Below the pieces are notes generated by a model. That model searched no databases and had not been told where the DNA came from. It saw nothing but the letters and a program-made list of their open reading frames with translations. From Acanthaster planci (Eukaryota > Echinodermata > Asteroidea > Valvatida > Acanthasteridae): 64,000 nt of DNA. Within the stretch, counting starts at the first letter, position 1, and every line of letters starts with the position of its first letter. The stretch spans positions 316,882-380,881 of the forward strand of contig NW_019091593.1 of NCBI RefSeq assembly GCF_001949145.1. Reading direction: 5' to 3'. The translations under genes were made by a program, and so were the position numbers. Shown here one piece after another: positions 36,600 to 48,500 of this stretch.

Positions 36600-39500
36600 A
36601 TGCCGAGCAACTCGCCGACTGTCTTCCCGCCGCTACGGCGGACTTCACCCCAGCAGCGCGCCAGGACGGCCCACACCGAGTCCTCCTTGCCCCTGGCCGG
36701 GAGCGCCCGCGTCTCCACTCACCCCTTGCTGCCTCCTCACCACATGATGAGACGGCATCCCCATCACCACAGGCAACACCACATGCACCCCCATCACCAC
36801 TTCTCACCACAGACGCATCGCCGTCACATCTCGGATACCTCGCGGGCCGCTTGCTCTTCGGCCACAGATCACATCGTGGAGCTCTGTGACGCCCCGGAAT
36901 TGCCCGAAATCTCAGGTAGGAATTTTATTTGGCTAGGTCTTGTATTGATGTCACGATTAGGTCAATACGATAGATCGTATTTGTAAAAGTCACTCCATGT
37001 CCAGTAATTTCTGAGCCTCCAGTAATTTCTCCAACCTCCCCTTAGATCTTGGCTGTCCCGTGCCCGAATTTTGAAACTTCGGATACATGTTCTGTCTAAG
37101 AACATCAGTGAAGCTTGAAGTTAATCTGAAGTAGGGTTTTGCTGTCATGGTAACTTATAGCTCGTGCCCTCACGAGCGTCGACCACGTGCACTGAGCACG
37201 TCAGTGAGAAAGTTGACATCTTTGGCTGACCTGTTTCGAAAAAAAAAGACATTTCACAAGAAAAATACACCCAGTTTCAAACAATTAATACCAAAATTAT
37301 GGTATGATTGAAGGTTTGGCTGGAAAAATGCACCACTCAATGTAGGAGGTAAAGTGGGGTGGATTCTACTTGCCGGGTTTGAATAAACAAAACTGTTTTA
37401 TCAATTAATACAGAGCTACTAAGGCAGGGTGCTGCGAGTCGCGCAACCATCGTGCAGATGATCGAGCAAGGAATATGTCGTACATCCTTCACCGATGTAC
37501 AGAGGTTTCCCGCCATCCACCCTTCCATTATGGTAAGACCATATTAATTTACCCATATTATCTACAAACTAAACAGCTTTATTTCCTATTCGTCGAAGCC
37601 AACATAATTTTGTAAACACTTTTGTCTTAACGATCTTATATAGCACTTCGGCTTGGCGAACCATTTCATGAAATAGTTTGCAAACCATTTTTTTAAAGTT
37701 CAGTTTCATGGACACTATGAAAACAATGATTTTGAAAAGGAAATACGTACCACGACACTTCAATTGGGAATAAAACAATCTTTGATGAAAAAAAGAAGTT
37801 GAAAGAAAACTTTTATAAGAAAGAAAACTTGAATGAAGGATCGTATGTGCGTGAAGATTAATAGAGCATGATGCTGATAAATGGAGTAGGGTATTTTCCC
37901 AACACTTTTTAATAAGTTGAAGCGTCAGACGTAAATTCACTCCTTTTGGAAAAGTACAGCATTTCTAAAATTTCTGCAATTTGTGTGACAGAAAGTGTAC
38001 ATCACTGGCAACATATAACTGAATAAGAAACCATTTTAAAGTACTAATCTATCCGCCGCGTCTCACCCAAAGGAAATATTTATTGTTCGAGGAAAGGCAG
38101 GTGCTGCCTGCTGGTTTTGTTATTTTAGGTTTTCTTAAAAAAAAAATCGGTTGCGTGTGTTGCACGGTGTTCTTCAATGGTCATATCTTTGTATCTTTTT
38201 ATCTCAGATTGTAATTAATCACATATGTTTCTTTCACTAAAATTAGCACTTGACATTTTATTACCTTCATGAAAAATGAAATGATACATCGGTTTTTATG
38301 TTTTCTCCGGAGCTAATCCGAGCTCAGTCGGCCGAGTGGCAGCATGTGGTCTATTCCAGGGAGTGTTTACCGAATCGCGCTCTCCACCGTTACCCGGGCC
38401 TACATCTCTCGGCCGCGTCAAGAACGCGGGAGGCCCGCTATAACACTTGAACTTGATATGCTATCGAACATTATGTCTGTTAAATCGTGGATCGTAAAGT
38501 TTGCTTGTTACGATGCCCACAAAAGAGCATTTAAGTTGGTTTGTTTGGCAACTGATATGGCGTTATCGCCCCGGTATTGTTGTCAGCTTCAGGTTCATTC
38601 AAACAAAGAAGTGTGTGTTGTGATACGGAACCCTTTGAAGGCATTCTTCTGGGCAGATTTCGATGGGTAAAGTAGACTTCCGTAGCAACTGTAAAGAAAA
38701 GTAAGGGGTCTAATGTTTCGGCATGGAAAAGAAATATTAAATTGTGGGCCCTTAAACTCAGACACAGTATTGCAGAATTAAAATTCAACGATAGGAATAA
38801 TTCGCACTTGAGCATTTTGATTTACCTCAGTTCAAGAGGTTGTTCAAAGTTGAAAAAATGTACAGAACAAATTAGTGGCATAGCAACACGTGCACACTTC
38901 TAACTAATGCCGCACTTGGTCCAAATCTAATGATGCTTCCTTAGGCCTTAAAAACTTTGACACAGTGTGATATTACACTTTGTTTAAGTATGCCAAAGAA
39001 TCCATAGCTTCAAAGGTGAAAAGTAAAAATGAAATAAAACAAAATGTTTATTTCATATTTGTTGTTAACAAACTAATTAGAGAATTATAAAGAGAGGGAG
39101 AAATTGTCATGCAGTCTAATCCAAACAGCGGTTTTCTCTGATTCGACTGGTCTGCATGCGTCTTTGATTGTTAAAGCTTTAGCAACAGAATATTTGAGTA
39201 AACAGAAATTTAAACATTGCCACGGTCGATGCTACATTTGGCGTCACGAGTAACCATCTAAAGTATAACTTTACAGTATTGTTTTATCATAATTTCATTT
39301 TAACTCTGCTGACCTCACTCAACCTTCATGTTGGGACAATATTATATCTAATCCAAAGACTAACAACACTGGAAGTTATAGAAAGAATTTGAAATATTAA
39401 AATTAAGTTAATTGTTCACAATTCAGTAAATAACATACGTGTTAACTGCTTCATATTTATACTCTCATTTACAAAATATAGAAACAAATGACTTGAGCTG

Positions 39501-42500
39501 AAGATTGTTTAAGTATATCAGCCTCCTGCATATCTAGCGAATAAAGTATTTGTCTCGGGAAGGTTAGAAAATATTCTGTCTTCATCAAGCACATAATCTG
39601 GAACATTTACCCATCACAAACACATTAGTTAAAGTTATCCACTCCAAAGTCAATTCACAAGCTACCCGAAGTACATTGATTTTGTCTTCATTTACTGTTA
39701 CATGTGATTAGGCCTGCAGTCTGACATGCGGGTGGACTTGAAATGAATCCGATCACTAATATCGTGATTTGTTGATTTATGTGTTTGCTTTGGTTTTGTT
39801 TGCCTGATTTGAACAAATCGTTTGTTTCACCACAACCACCCTGAATTCCCTTGAAACCTTTCAGAGTGCCCGAATGGAAAAAATCGTTCGATATATCACC
39901 TTCGTGACAGCACCGCCAATTGAGAGGCGAGCGCCGAAAGACCGGCCAAAGTCATGGGACAGAAAGGCCTACAAGGTAACTGTACGCGTGTGTCAGTAAA
40001 GTGGTTGATTTTTTTTGTTTAACTCCAAGAAACATTCTTCCTAGATGGCAATCACTGTGGTAAGCAAGCGGCATGTTGCAGTTTTTGTATCTGAAAATTT
40101 TAGTTACCTTTTTTGTTTTCTGGTAGACTGCAACAAGCCAAACGGCATTTAAAGTTCCAACCTGAACCTATTCCTTGTTCATCCAAGTGAGAAAGTATAT
40201 GAATAATAAAAAGCAAGAAAACAATTCCCCAAATTGAAAAACAAATAACACCAAAGGTAAATAAAGAAAGGAACACTGAAGAGCAGGGTCAAAATGTTTT
40301 CTTTGGGTGACTTTTCTTGATTAAAAAAATTGTTAAAACAAGTTTTATAAAACGGCGTTGAAGTTATTTCATTTGCTGAGAAAACAAAGAAAGATTCACG
40401 TTAACACTTGTCTTATGTCTACCCATTATTTTTTTGTTTTGATGCACATTTTTTGAAACGAGGAATGTTTTAGATATTTTCAGAATGAATCGGCTCCGTT
40501 TACGGTTTCTAGGGAAACGAGGTTATCATAGACAAGCCATTGAATGTTTTTCTAATTTGTGATATAAGTTAGATAACGGTCCATTATCGATTCGATTATG
40601 CAAAACCCAAACAAGCACCAACCTTGTCTGGAAAGATTTTAATAAGTTTAATTTTGTTCTCTTGCACCCAACGAGGACGTTCCTTCCATCCACAACAACG
40701 ATTGACGGATGCACATTGAAATCTAACGACTTGTGTTTAACAAAGCTTTCAATCGTTCTCGGCAAGGCCGTACAAAAGCATTATCTAAAAAAAAAAATAA
40801 AATATTTTCCACAAATGAAATAACCCTGTAAATTTGTGCCTTCTTTGTACAGCCACTAGGCCCCGAGGAATGCTTTCGCTGTCAGCTTCAAACTGAACAC
40901 GCCGTTTGCGAGCGAGTAAGTAGACAAATCGAAACACAATTATTGAATAAGAATTGGAAGTATTATGTCTTTTGCAAACCATATTTTGATGGTACAATAG
41001 GAAAAAGAGCAGTGTTTGGGTGTCTGCCAGCGGTCGACTGGGGGCAGTCAACCCTGGAGGGCTTTTATCGACTTGAATCGTATCTGAATGATAAAGACTT
41101 TCTTTCTCGGCCTAACACCTTCACAAAAGAAGATGTTGATTCCTGGAGTCCTTAAATTCGTGACCTTGCCGGTACTGTGAGACCCCCCCCTGCGTGGATG
41201 TATCCGCGGAAAGCGGGTCTTAATGCTCAATCGAATATCGATTTAATGGGTCCATGACTGTAATGAGACATTAAAAAAGAGTGAACAATGAAAAATACAT
41301 TTTCAAACTAAGCACTTTTTATTAAGCGAAAGTCCAATGTGTCAAACTCTGGAGATTTATAAAACAAAGTCCCACAATTAATAAACGTGTTATTGCATTT
41401 ATTCTATAAGCCCACGTGGACACCTCTAGTCAACTACAAAAATGCATGCCCTGTCCACAGTACACATTGAAATATTGTGCGTTTCAAAATAATTCCAAAA
41501 TATTCAAGGCTGTTTAAAGTTATATAAAAGAAAATTCATGCACACCGAATTGTTGTCTGACGAACTTACCGTCCGTTCCATTTCAGCACAAATATCTGCG
41601 AGTTGGCGGCGGTTTTCGCCACAGTTACTGGTACATCAAGCAGACGATGGACATCGTTGAAGCGGTAAAAAAAAACTATCAAGGAGAATGGACCTTTCCC
41701 ATGAAATATGCAAATTGGACGGGCGCATACGCGCTACTACCACTGGTTGGCAAGTGCAGCCGTCAACATTGTCGGTAGCGTAGCCAAGCTGCTAGTAGTA
41801 ACCATAACCTCGAGCGTTGACGGTTAGTCAAAACTATATTACTGCCTAAGCTTGATACTTGAGCACGCTTTTCTCTAAACTAAGTGAAGTTTTCAGTGTC
41901 CTGAGGTTGGAAAGTAACAGTTCATTGTCTTTCAGTTTGGCACTCATGTCAAACTATACTAGCACAGAAACGGCGATAGTGATGCGCGCATGGAGATTTG
42001 AATGGTTACGTCAAAGATTTAAGCAACTTTGCCAACCAGTGGTACTAATGCACCTGCGCCTGCCTTATTTGCATATTTCATGGGAAAGGTCCATTGAAAC
42101 AATCAAATCGAAGAAGGGGTTGGATGAGAATTGAAGCAGTCATTAATTTCTCGTACACAGAATTGCCGCGTCCGAAAACATGAAGGCCGAACTTGCAAAA
42201 GAAAAACTTCGCGCTGTTAGTTGTGTCACATAGGCCCAGAGGGATTACACTTCATTTTTTCTGTGATTCCTTGCTTTGTCAAAGGAACAGTCACCGGGTG
42301 CAAGTTGCAAGCTATGACGTAAGAATTCATGGGGCGGCAGACAGAAGTTGTCATTTTGAGCGTCATCATGCACCGGGCCAAAATATGAAAATCTTGCTTA
42401 TGCTCAACACGGTACAGTTGTCAAATCATTCACGTCGGACTAGAAGTCTGGTCACCAGTGACACAAAGGAAAACAGCGGTTTGAATAGCTTGATAAATGA

Positions 42501-45500
42501 CTGGATCATTGGATGATCACCGCCCAAATGCTGCTGCAGCGTAGCATGACCTCAAACAATACCTCACCATCCAATCCCTACAGGAAAATAAGCTGCACAA
42601 TTGAAAATCCATGAAAAGGATATTGGTAACGTTTTCATTCTATAATGGACGTTTTGTCTTTGCTAAACGTCAAACGGGCGCACACATCTCTCTCCCTCTG
42701 GTACTTGTGAAACCCACTGGAAGATTGCAATCTGTATTTCCTTATTTGAATACTCTGTGCTTCAAAACGATGACATAGTTGAAATAATTCGTTTAATTTG
42801 TGCCAAATACATTTATTAGGAACATCGCAAGGTTGCTGAGGAGGTCCGCGAGAGGTACATGGCAGAGTTAGCATCGAAGGCGAGACAAGGTGAGGAAATA
42901 ATGTCGATTATGGAAGCACGTCCCGGCTGGGACTGAGACTGTAATTGGGAAACTAACACAAAGCTTGGAACTGAGGTTAAGACTAAATATTCGAGATAAC
43001 TCTTCATTAGGAGCAACCCCGAGATTGATTAAGGTTGAGTTTCAAAGGTTGACATCTTGGCCGTGGTCAAGACTGTGGTTGAGGAAGAAGTGGAATTGGT
43101 AGTTAGGTTTTTACAGGAAAACACAGATCCTTTGTTTGAGGTTAGAAATGAAATGTGCTCATGATTTAGCTTGAAAGAAAAAACTTACGGGTTGGAGTGG
43201 AGTTTGAAATGGGAGGTCTGGGTTAAGCTGGGTGAGATGGAGAAGAACATAGATAGTGAGTTGGAAATAAGTTTGGGTTTCTGAACAGGAAGGGATAGTT
43301 ATGATTTTACATAGGAGTGGAAATCGCTGTCAGTAAAATGGAACGTAAAACCGAAATCCGAACACTGTGTTTCAGAAATTGAATCATGAATGATTGACGT
43401 CAGGACTGAAATAATAATGAGGATTAAATTGAAATTAAGACGGAAAGTGACATTGGGGTTGGGAGTACGAGTAAATGTTATGGCCATGGTTGTAATGGAG
43501 ACTGGAAATGAGAAAGCAGATTAGACTGAGTACTACATTCATGTATAAGCTGTCGTTTTTGTGCTATGCTATCCAGCTCAGACAAGGCGTAGGATCAAGA
43601 CGTACGTGCGAGGGGCAGACGGCAAGGTGGTCAGCCGGTACTGCTTCGTGACAGAGGAAGAATACCAAGAGATGAAGAAGGACCTCAAGCTGGCCAAGAA
43701 GATCCTGGGCGTGGCTGAGGATGAAGAACTGGAGGACTGGGTCAGCTCCAAGCGGAAATACGTCATGGACGAAAAGGGCGAAATCGTCAAAGGTAAAGTT
43801 GGGAAACCGATTCTCATGGTGCAGGCGACTGTTTATATTTTAAGCGGCCTAAAAGGTTCGATTTTTGAAATGACAATGTGTACTGGTATCATACCACTCA
43901 TACCAATCTCTTCTGACCGCCATCTCTGATGTCACACCGTGACCAAATTGGGGCATTTTATTTACTACCACGGCTAGGCTGTATTCACTTAGTCGCACAA
44001 AATGTCAGAGTCGCAGCAATCAATGACAGAAGTCACACACGATAAAATGTAAAGAATTACGGAGCGCAAAGGAATGCTCTAGATGTCAAGAATGCAAAGA
44101 ATACCAAAGATGAGCGAGCCCATAAAATTGAATTACAAGTTGCCAGAGCCACTTGACAGGTACAGGCTATAAAAGAATCTAGCGAAATGGAAATGGAATG
44201 CTTATTATTTCGTCAGAATACAAGGGTGGATATAAACAAAGAGCCCCGCTTGCTATTTCTATAAAGCAAACTGAAACGTAAGAACTCAAACGGTTGCATT
44301 TGGTCACATCGTAATTCCTTCTGAATAAACTTTAAGCGAAGACGTTGTCAAGGCGGGTAACAGTGCTTACTTCTTCAGGGTAGAGAAGAGATGCATCTTT
44401 GTCGTCTTCGTTTAATTGTATGGCATTAAAATGTCATCGGAAACAAATCATAACTCTTCTTGTCAGCAGAAAACAATTTCTGTTAGTTATACTGAAAAAT
44501 ATTGAGGAAAGAGTTTCATACACCAACAACACTTATATTTTCCTTAAATTGTTATAATATCCGTGAGAAAGTTATAATATGTCCTAAAAAGTGGAATTTA
44601 GTGAAGAAAATTCCGAAGCATTTGCTTAGAAAACACTTGTTTTCAGACAAGTGTCATAGGTTTGTGCACAGGGTCCGATACAGGGAACTCTTACCTATAT
44701 TGACAAGACTTTGAAGACTCAAATTTTGCTCGCATACAAGATTGTTATATACACTGAGACGGTCGATGTGTGATGGCAAAAAACTACCGTAGCTCATCTC
44801 CTGCCATATTGACAAGATGTTGGCGGAATCCCTTCAACGGCTCAGTTGTAACCAGTGATGCCCTCTGCCGTATCGATTTGAACCAACTCTACCCGGCCGG
44901 ACAAGCTCGGTGGTCGAGCCTTAAGATTAGTGGTTCGCATCTCATCGGGGCGAACGTCAGATTACTTGTTCACCAGTACTGAATACTTGTCCCTTTGACA
45001 TTTGAACCCTCTGTCATTCTTGACACTCGGGCGACACAAACTTTATCTGGTCAACATGACAAGCCTTTTGCTGTAGGTGTTGCATAGCAATTTAATAACG
45101 GTTCCCTTCCATTCGTTACCGTGCAGTTTCTAGGCGGAAAATTGGAGACAGTGCGTACGAGGAGAGTATTGAGAGCGCGGACGTTAACAACAACTACTAC
45201 TATGGGAAGGATGGCCGAAGAAGGGGGTAAGATGAGACAAACTTCCGAATTCAGTGGTTTCTTCAAAATCAAGATGACAGATTTTCAGGTTACAGATACT
45301 TCAACGGGTGCTCTTCTCTTAAACTGACTGCGGCTCTTTCAAAGTTTTTAAACTCCTAAAACAATCGGAGAAGCATCCTCTCTGAGATTATTTTTGTCAG
45401 TACCACTGATACCCACTTTTATGTTAGTGTCGATCCAAAAAGGGATTGCTGACGTATTCTGCAAAACTCGGTATCGCGATCTTGCGAAATGTTAGAAAAC

Positions 45501-48500
45501 AAACTTGAAATAGATTGTGCATGTAAATAATAATTACACATCTCAGGAGTAGAAGAAATCCTTTTTCTTGCTCTAAGGTCACACGTTGCGGTACATGAAT
45601 TGGCCATTTTCTTTTACAGTCTCATGGATAACTGAAAAACATTTTGCTAGAGCTTCATATAGCAGGATTTTTTCCGATGTTCGCTTTTCGAATCACAGGC
45701 GGCGAGGGCGCCACCACCGTCGGTACAGCGACAGCGACAGTTTCGAGAGCGGCATGGGAAACAGCATCCTGGAGGAAGGCGAAGGAGGGCATCGGCGGAG
45801 GAGGCGGTACAATAGAGGGCGCCACGGCTCCAGCGGCCGCTACTCCTCCGTGGAATCGGTCGAGTCCTACGTCAGCGCAGGCGGCACCCGAAGAGAGCGT
45901 GTAGTGCGGCGACGCAGGCGGCGACGTAGTTCGGATTCCTACGAGAGTTCGTATTATGAAGGTGAGTAGGCCTATGTAGACTAAGCGTGCTTGACACCAC
46001 AAATTCTTAGGCGCAGTTAATCCTTTAAAGCGTGTGAAATTACGCACGTTGATTTTAATTCGTTGGCCGTCTTTTGTGCCCAACTCTGCAGTGGACTGCT
46101 TAAGTTGCCCAGTGTTCACTTGCTCAAATTGGAAATGGTACAGCATCAAGCTTAATGCATTAGTTTCCCAAAATGAAAGAGAACTGCTCAAAGCAAACCG
46201 TGAAACAATCAAGAATTAAGACATGTGTTCTGTTATATTTATGCCATTTTGATTTAAATTGTCAATTTGCCGAGTTAAATGTGATGATACTAGTGAAAAT
46301 AGCATATTGATAGTATTTAAAACATGAATTACTATGAGTGATTCAAACACACAAGATAATGACTTTAGCTTCTTTTGTAACCATAACCAGTATGACCGAA
46401 AAAAAGAACTTTGTATGCTTTACAAAACTCTCTTTAGACAAAGACGGTAAAATGCACAGGCGCCGGAGACGGCATCGTCGCCGCTCGTACAGCGGTAGCG
46501 ACTCGGGCACCGGGCTGGATAGCGACGACAGCCGGTACCGCGATGGCAGGCGGCGGGGAGGTCGACACGGCCACCACCGCGGCCACGGACGACATCATCG
46601 TGGACGGCACCACGACGACTACAGCGACGAGTACAGCAGTGGGTCGAGCTACGACAGCCGGGACGGCAGCGGGGGCAGGCGAAGAGGGAGACGGCACCGA
46701 GGAGGCAGAAGAAGGCGATACGACAGCAGCTACTCCGATGACAGCGACGAGGATTCGCATTCCAGGAGGAGGCGAGGAGGCAGGAGACATCGGCGGAGAC
46801 ACAGGTATAACCGTTCAGTCAGTTGCCCTGCCGGCGTTCATCATTGAGGCCCCCTTTTCGTACCAAATCATCCCACTGCTTGAAGTGATTACACCGAGAA
46901 AAAACCCAAACAAACAAATATCTGCGCGGTAGCATTAATTACAGTGATATCCTAGTTTCCTTTCACCTCGATCTTGATGAAATATACTGAAGACTAAAAA
47001 TCCTGTACACACCCACATCTTTGTTTTTGGAGTGGACTTTGTAGCGAGTAATTTTTATGTAGGATCAATGGCTCTGTATCATACCCATAGTATGTTTGAT
47101 AACTCTTCATCCACAGATTCTGTATCTTGATTGGTCTAAAGTGTGTCATGTGACGTTTTACTAGATTTACTATTTTTGTACAACCACTCCAAAAGACTAT
47201 ACACATGCAGCCTCCCTCTGAAAAAGAACTATACCCGTAGCAACCAAAGAAATATACATCCATAGCAACGAAACCATGAATAGTACCCAGGCGTATATCT
47301 TGGCTCATAGCATAACCCTTTATCCGTCAATCTGCGAACGAAGATGCAAATAGTCATGGGCTGGCGTGTCGCGTAGTATCGCTGCACATTCTAACGTCAC
47401 ACACGAATTACAAAACGGTGTTCTTTGGTGTTTAATTATTGATGTTTAGCATAGATTGTGCAGTATCTGTGGGTGGGGTATATAAAACAAATCTTGACTG
47501 CTTTAGCTCTTAATAGAACAAAACTAGTCTCCCTCGGGGATCCATGAAGCATTCTTCGCCTCGAGAAAATAGAATGTTTCATGGATCACTTTGAGGGCTA
47601 GTTTTACTATACCACTCGAAGCACTCAGTACTGTGTACTATTAACAGACCATTTTTTTGCAAACAATGTACGTATCCTGAGGGTTGTCATTTTTTAGCTC
47701 TTTAAGATTGTCATGAATACGTTTGGCTGAGCTGTGACGAAAACAGTTCAATAGTTTTCATCGAGGCGAACTTCAGAACTGGTTATATGTCTGCTTTTTT
47801 GTTCTTTACTTATCTTGACTCCGGGCAGATTTTGATTTAGGTATTGAAACAGTTAATTTAATTATGCTTTTGTGAAGCGTGGCGATATTCAGATTAAATT
47901 TTCATAATTCCAAACCTCTTTATACAGGTCATACTCAGATGAAAGCGATCTGAGTTGCGAGGATGCAGATGGCAGGAGGCGGTCTAGACGACGAAGAGGG
48001 CGCCACCACAGGTCGAGGCATCGCAGCGGACATTCTTCAGATTCGTCTGACTACACGGGTAGCAGTGATTCACGTGAGAAATCCTCAGATACCTTTCTTC
48101 AATAATGCCCTACTAATTTGTGTTTTCAAACTTCTTTCTCTCCCAGATGTTTACATTGACANNNNNNNNNNNNNNNNNNNNNNNNNNNNNNNNNNNNNNN
48201 NNNNNNNNNNNNNNNNNNNNNNNNNNNNNNNNNNNNNNNNNNNNNNNNNNNNNNNNNNNNNNNNNNNNNNNNNNNNNNNNNNNNNNNNNNNNNNNNNNNN
48301 NNNNNNNNNNNNNNNNNNNNNNNNNNNNNNNNNNNNNNNNNNNNNNNNNNNNNNNNNNNNNNNNNNNNNNNNNNNNNNNNNNNNNNNNNNNNNNNNNNNN
48401 NNNNNNNNNNNNNNNNNNNNNNNNNNNNNNNNNNNNNNNNNNNNNNNNNNNNNNNNNNNNNNNNNNNNNNNNNNNNNNNNNNNNNNNNNNNNNNNNNNNN

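Larger units (their letters stand above)
36600..43792 (+). other. N-terminal block of the third gene (7 exons)
   Basis: Exon 1 is rich in His, Pro and Arg (MMRRHPHHHRQHHMHPHHHF). Later exons are less biased and look like ordered sequence: ELLRQGAASRATIVQMIEQG (37414-37532), MEKIVRYITFVTAPPIERR (39865-39975), GGGFRHSYWYIKQTMDIVEA (41587-41664), EHRKVAEEVRERYMAELASK (42820-42889) and RIKTYVRGADGKVVSRYCFV with a following Glu/Lys helix (43577-43792). The 63-nt exon at 40853-40915 (PLGPEECFRCQLQ) is supported only by its splice sites and phase. No catalytic motif is seen. The introns are long; two exceed 1.5 kb and hold a foldback element at 41687-42095. Confidence 0.65.

Noticed and set aside
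38319-38480. tRNA-like stretch (AGCTCAGTCGGCCGAGTGGC)
   Set aside because: It resembles an A-box, but there is no properly spaced B-box and no cloverleaf. At most it is a SINE fragment.
44900-44960. tRNA-like stretch (AGCTCGGTGGTCGAGC and GTGGTTCGCATCTC)
   Set aside because: The distance between the two boxes is too short for a functional tRNA and no acceptor stem is seen.
45655-46212. 185-codon open frame on the minus strand
   Set aside because: It is the antisense of the Arg/His-rich exon 45699-45961; GC-rich repetitive exons leave all frames open.
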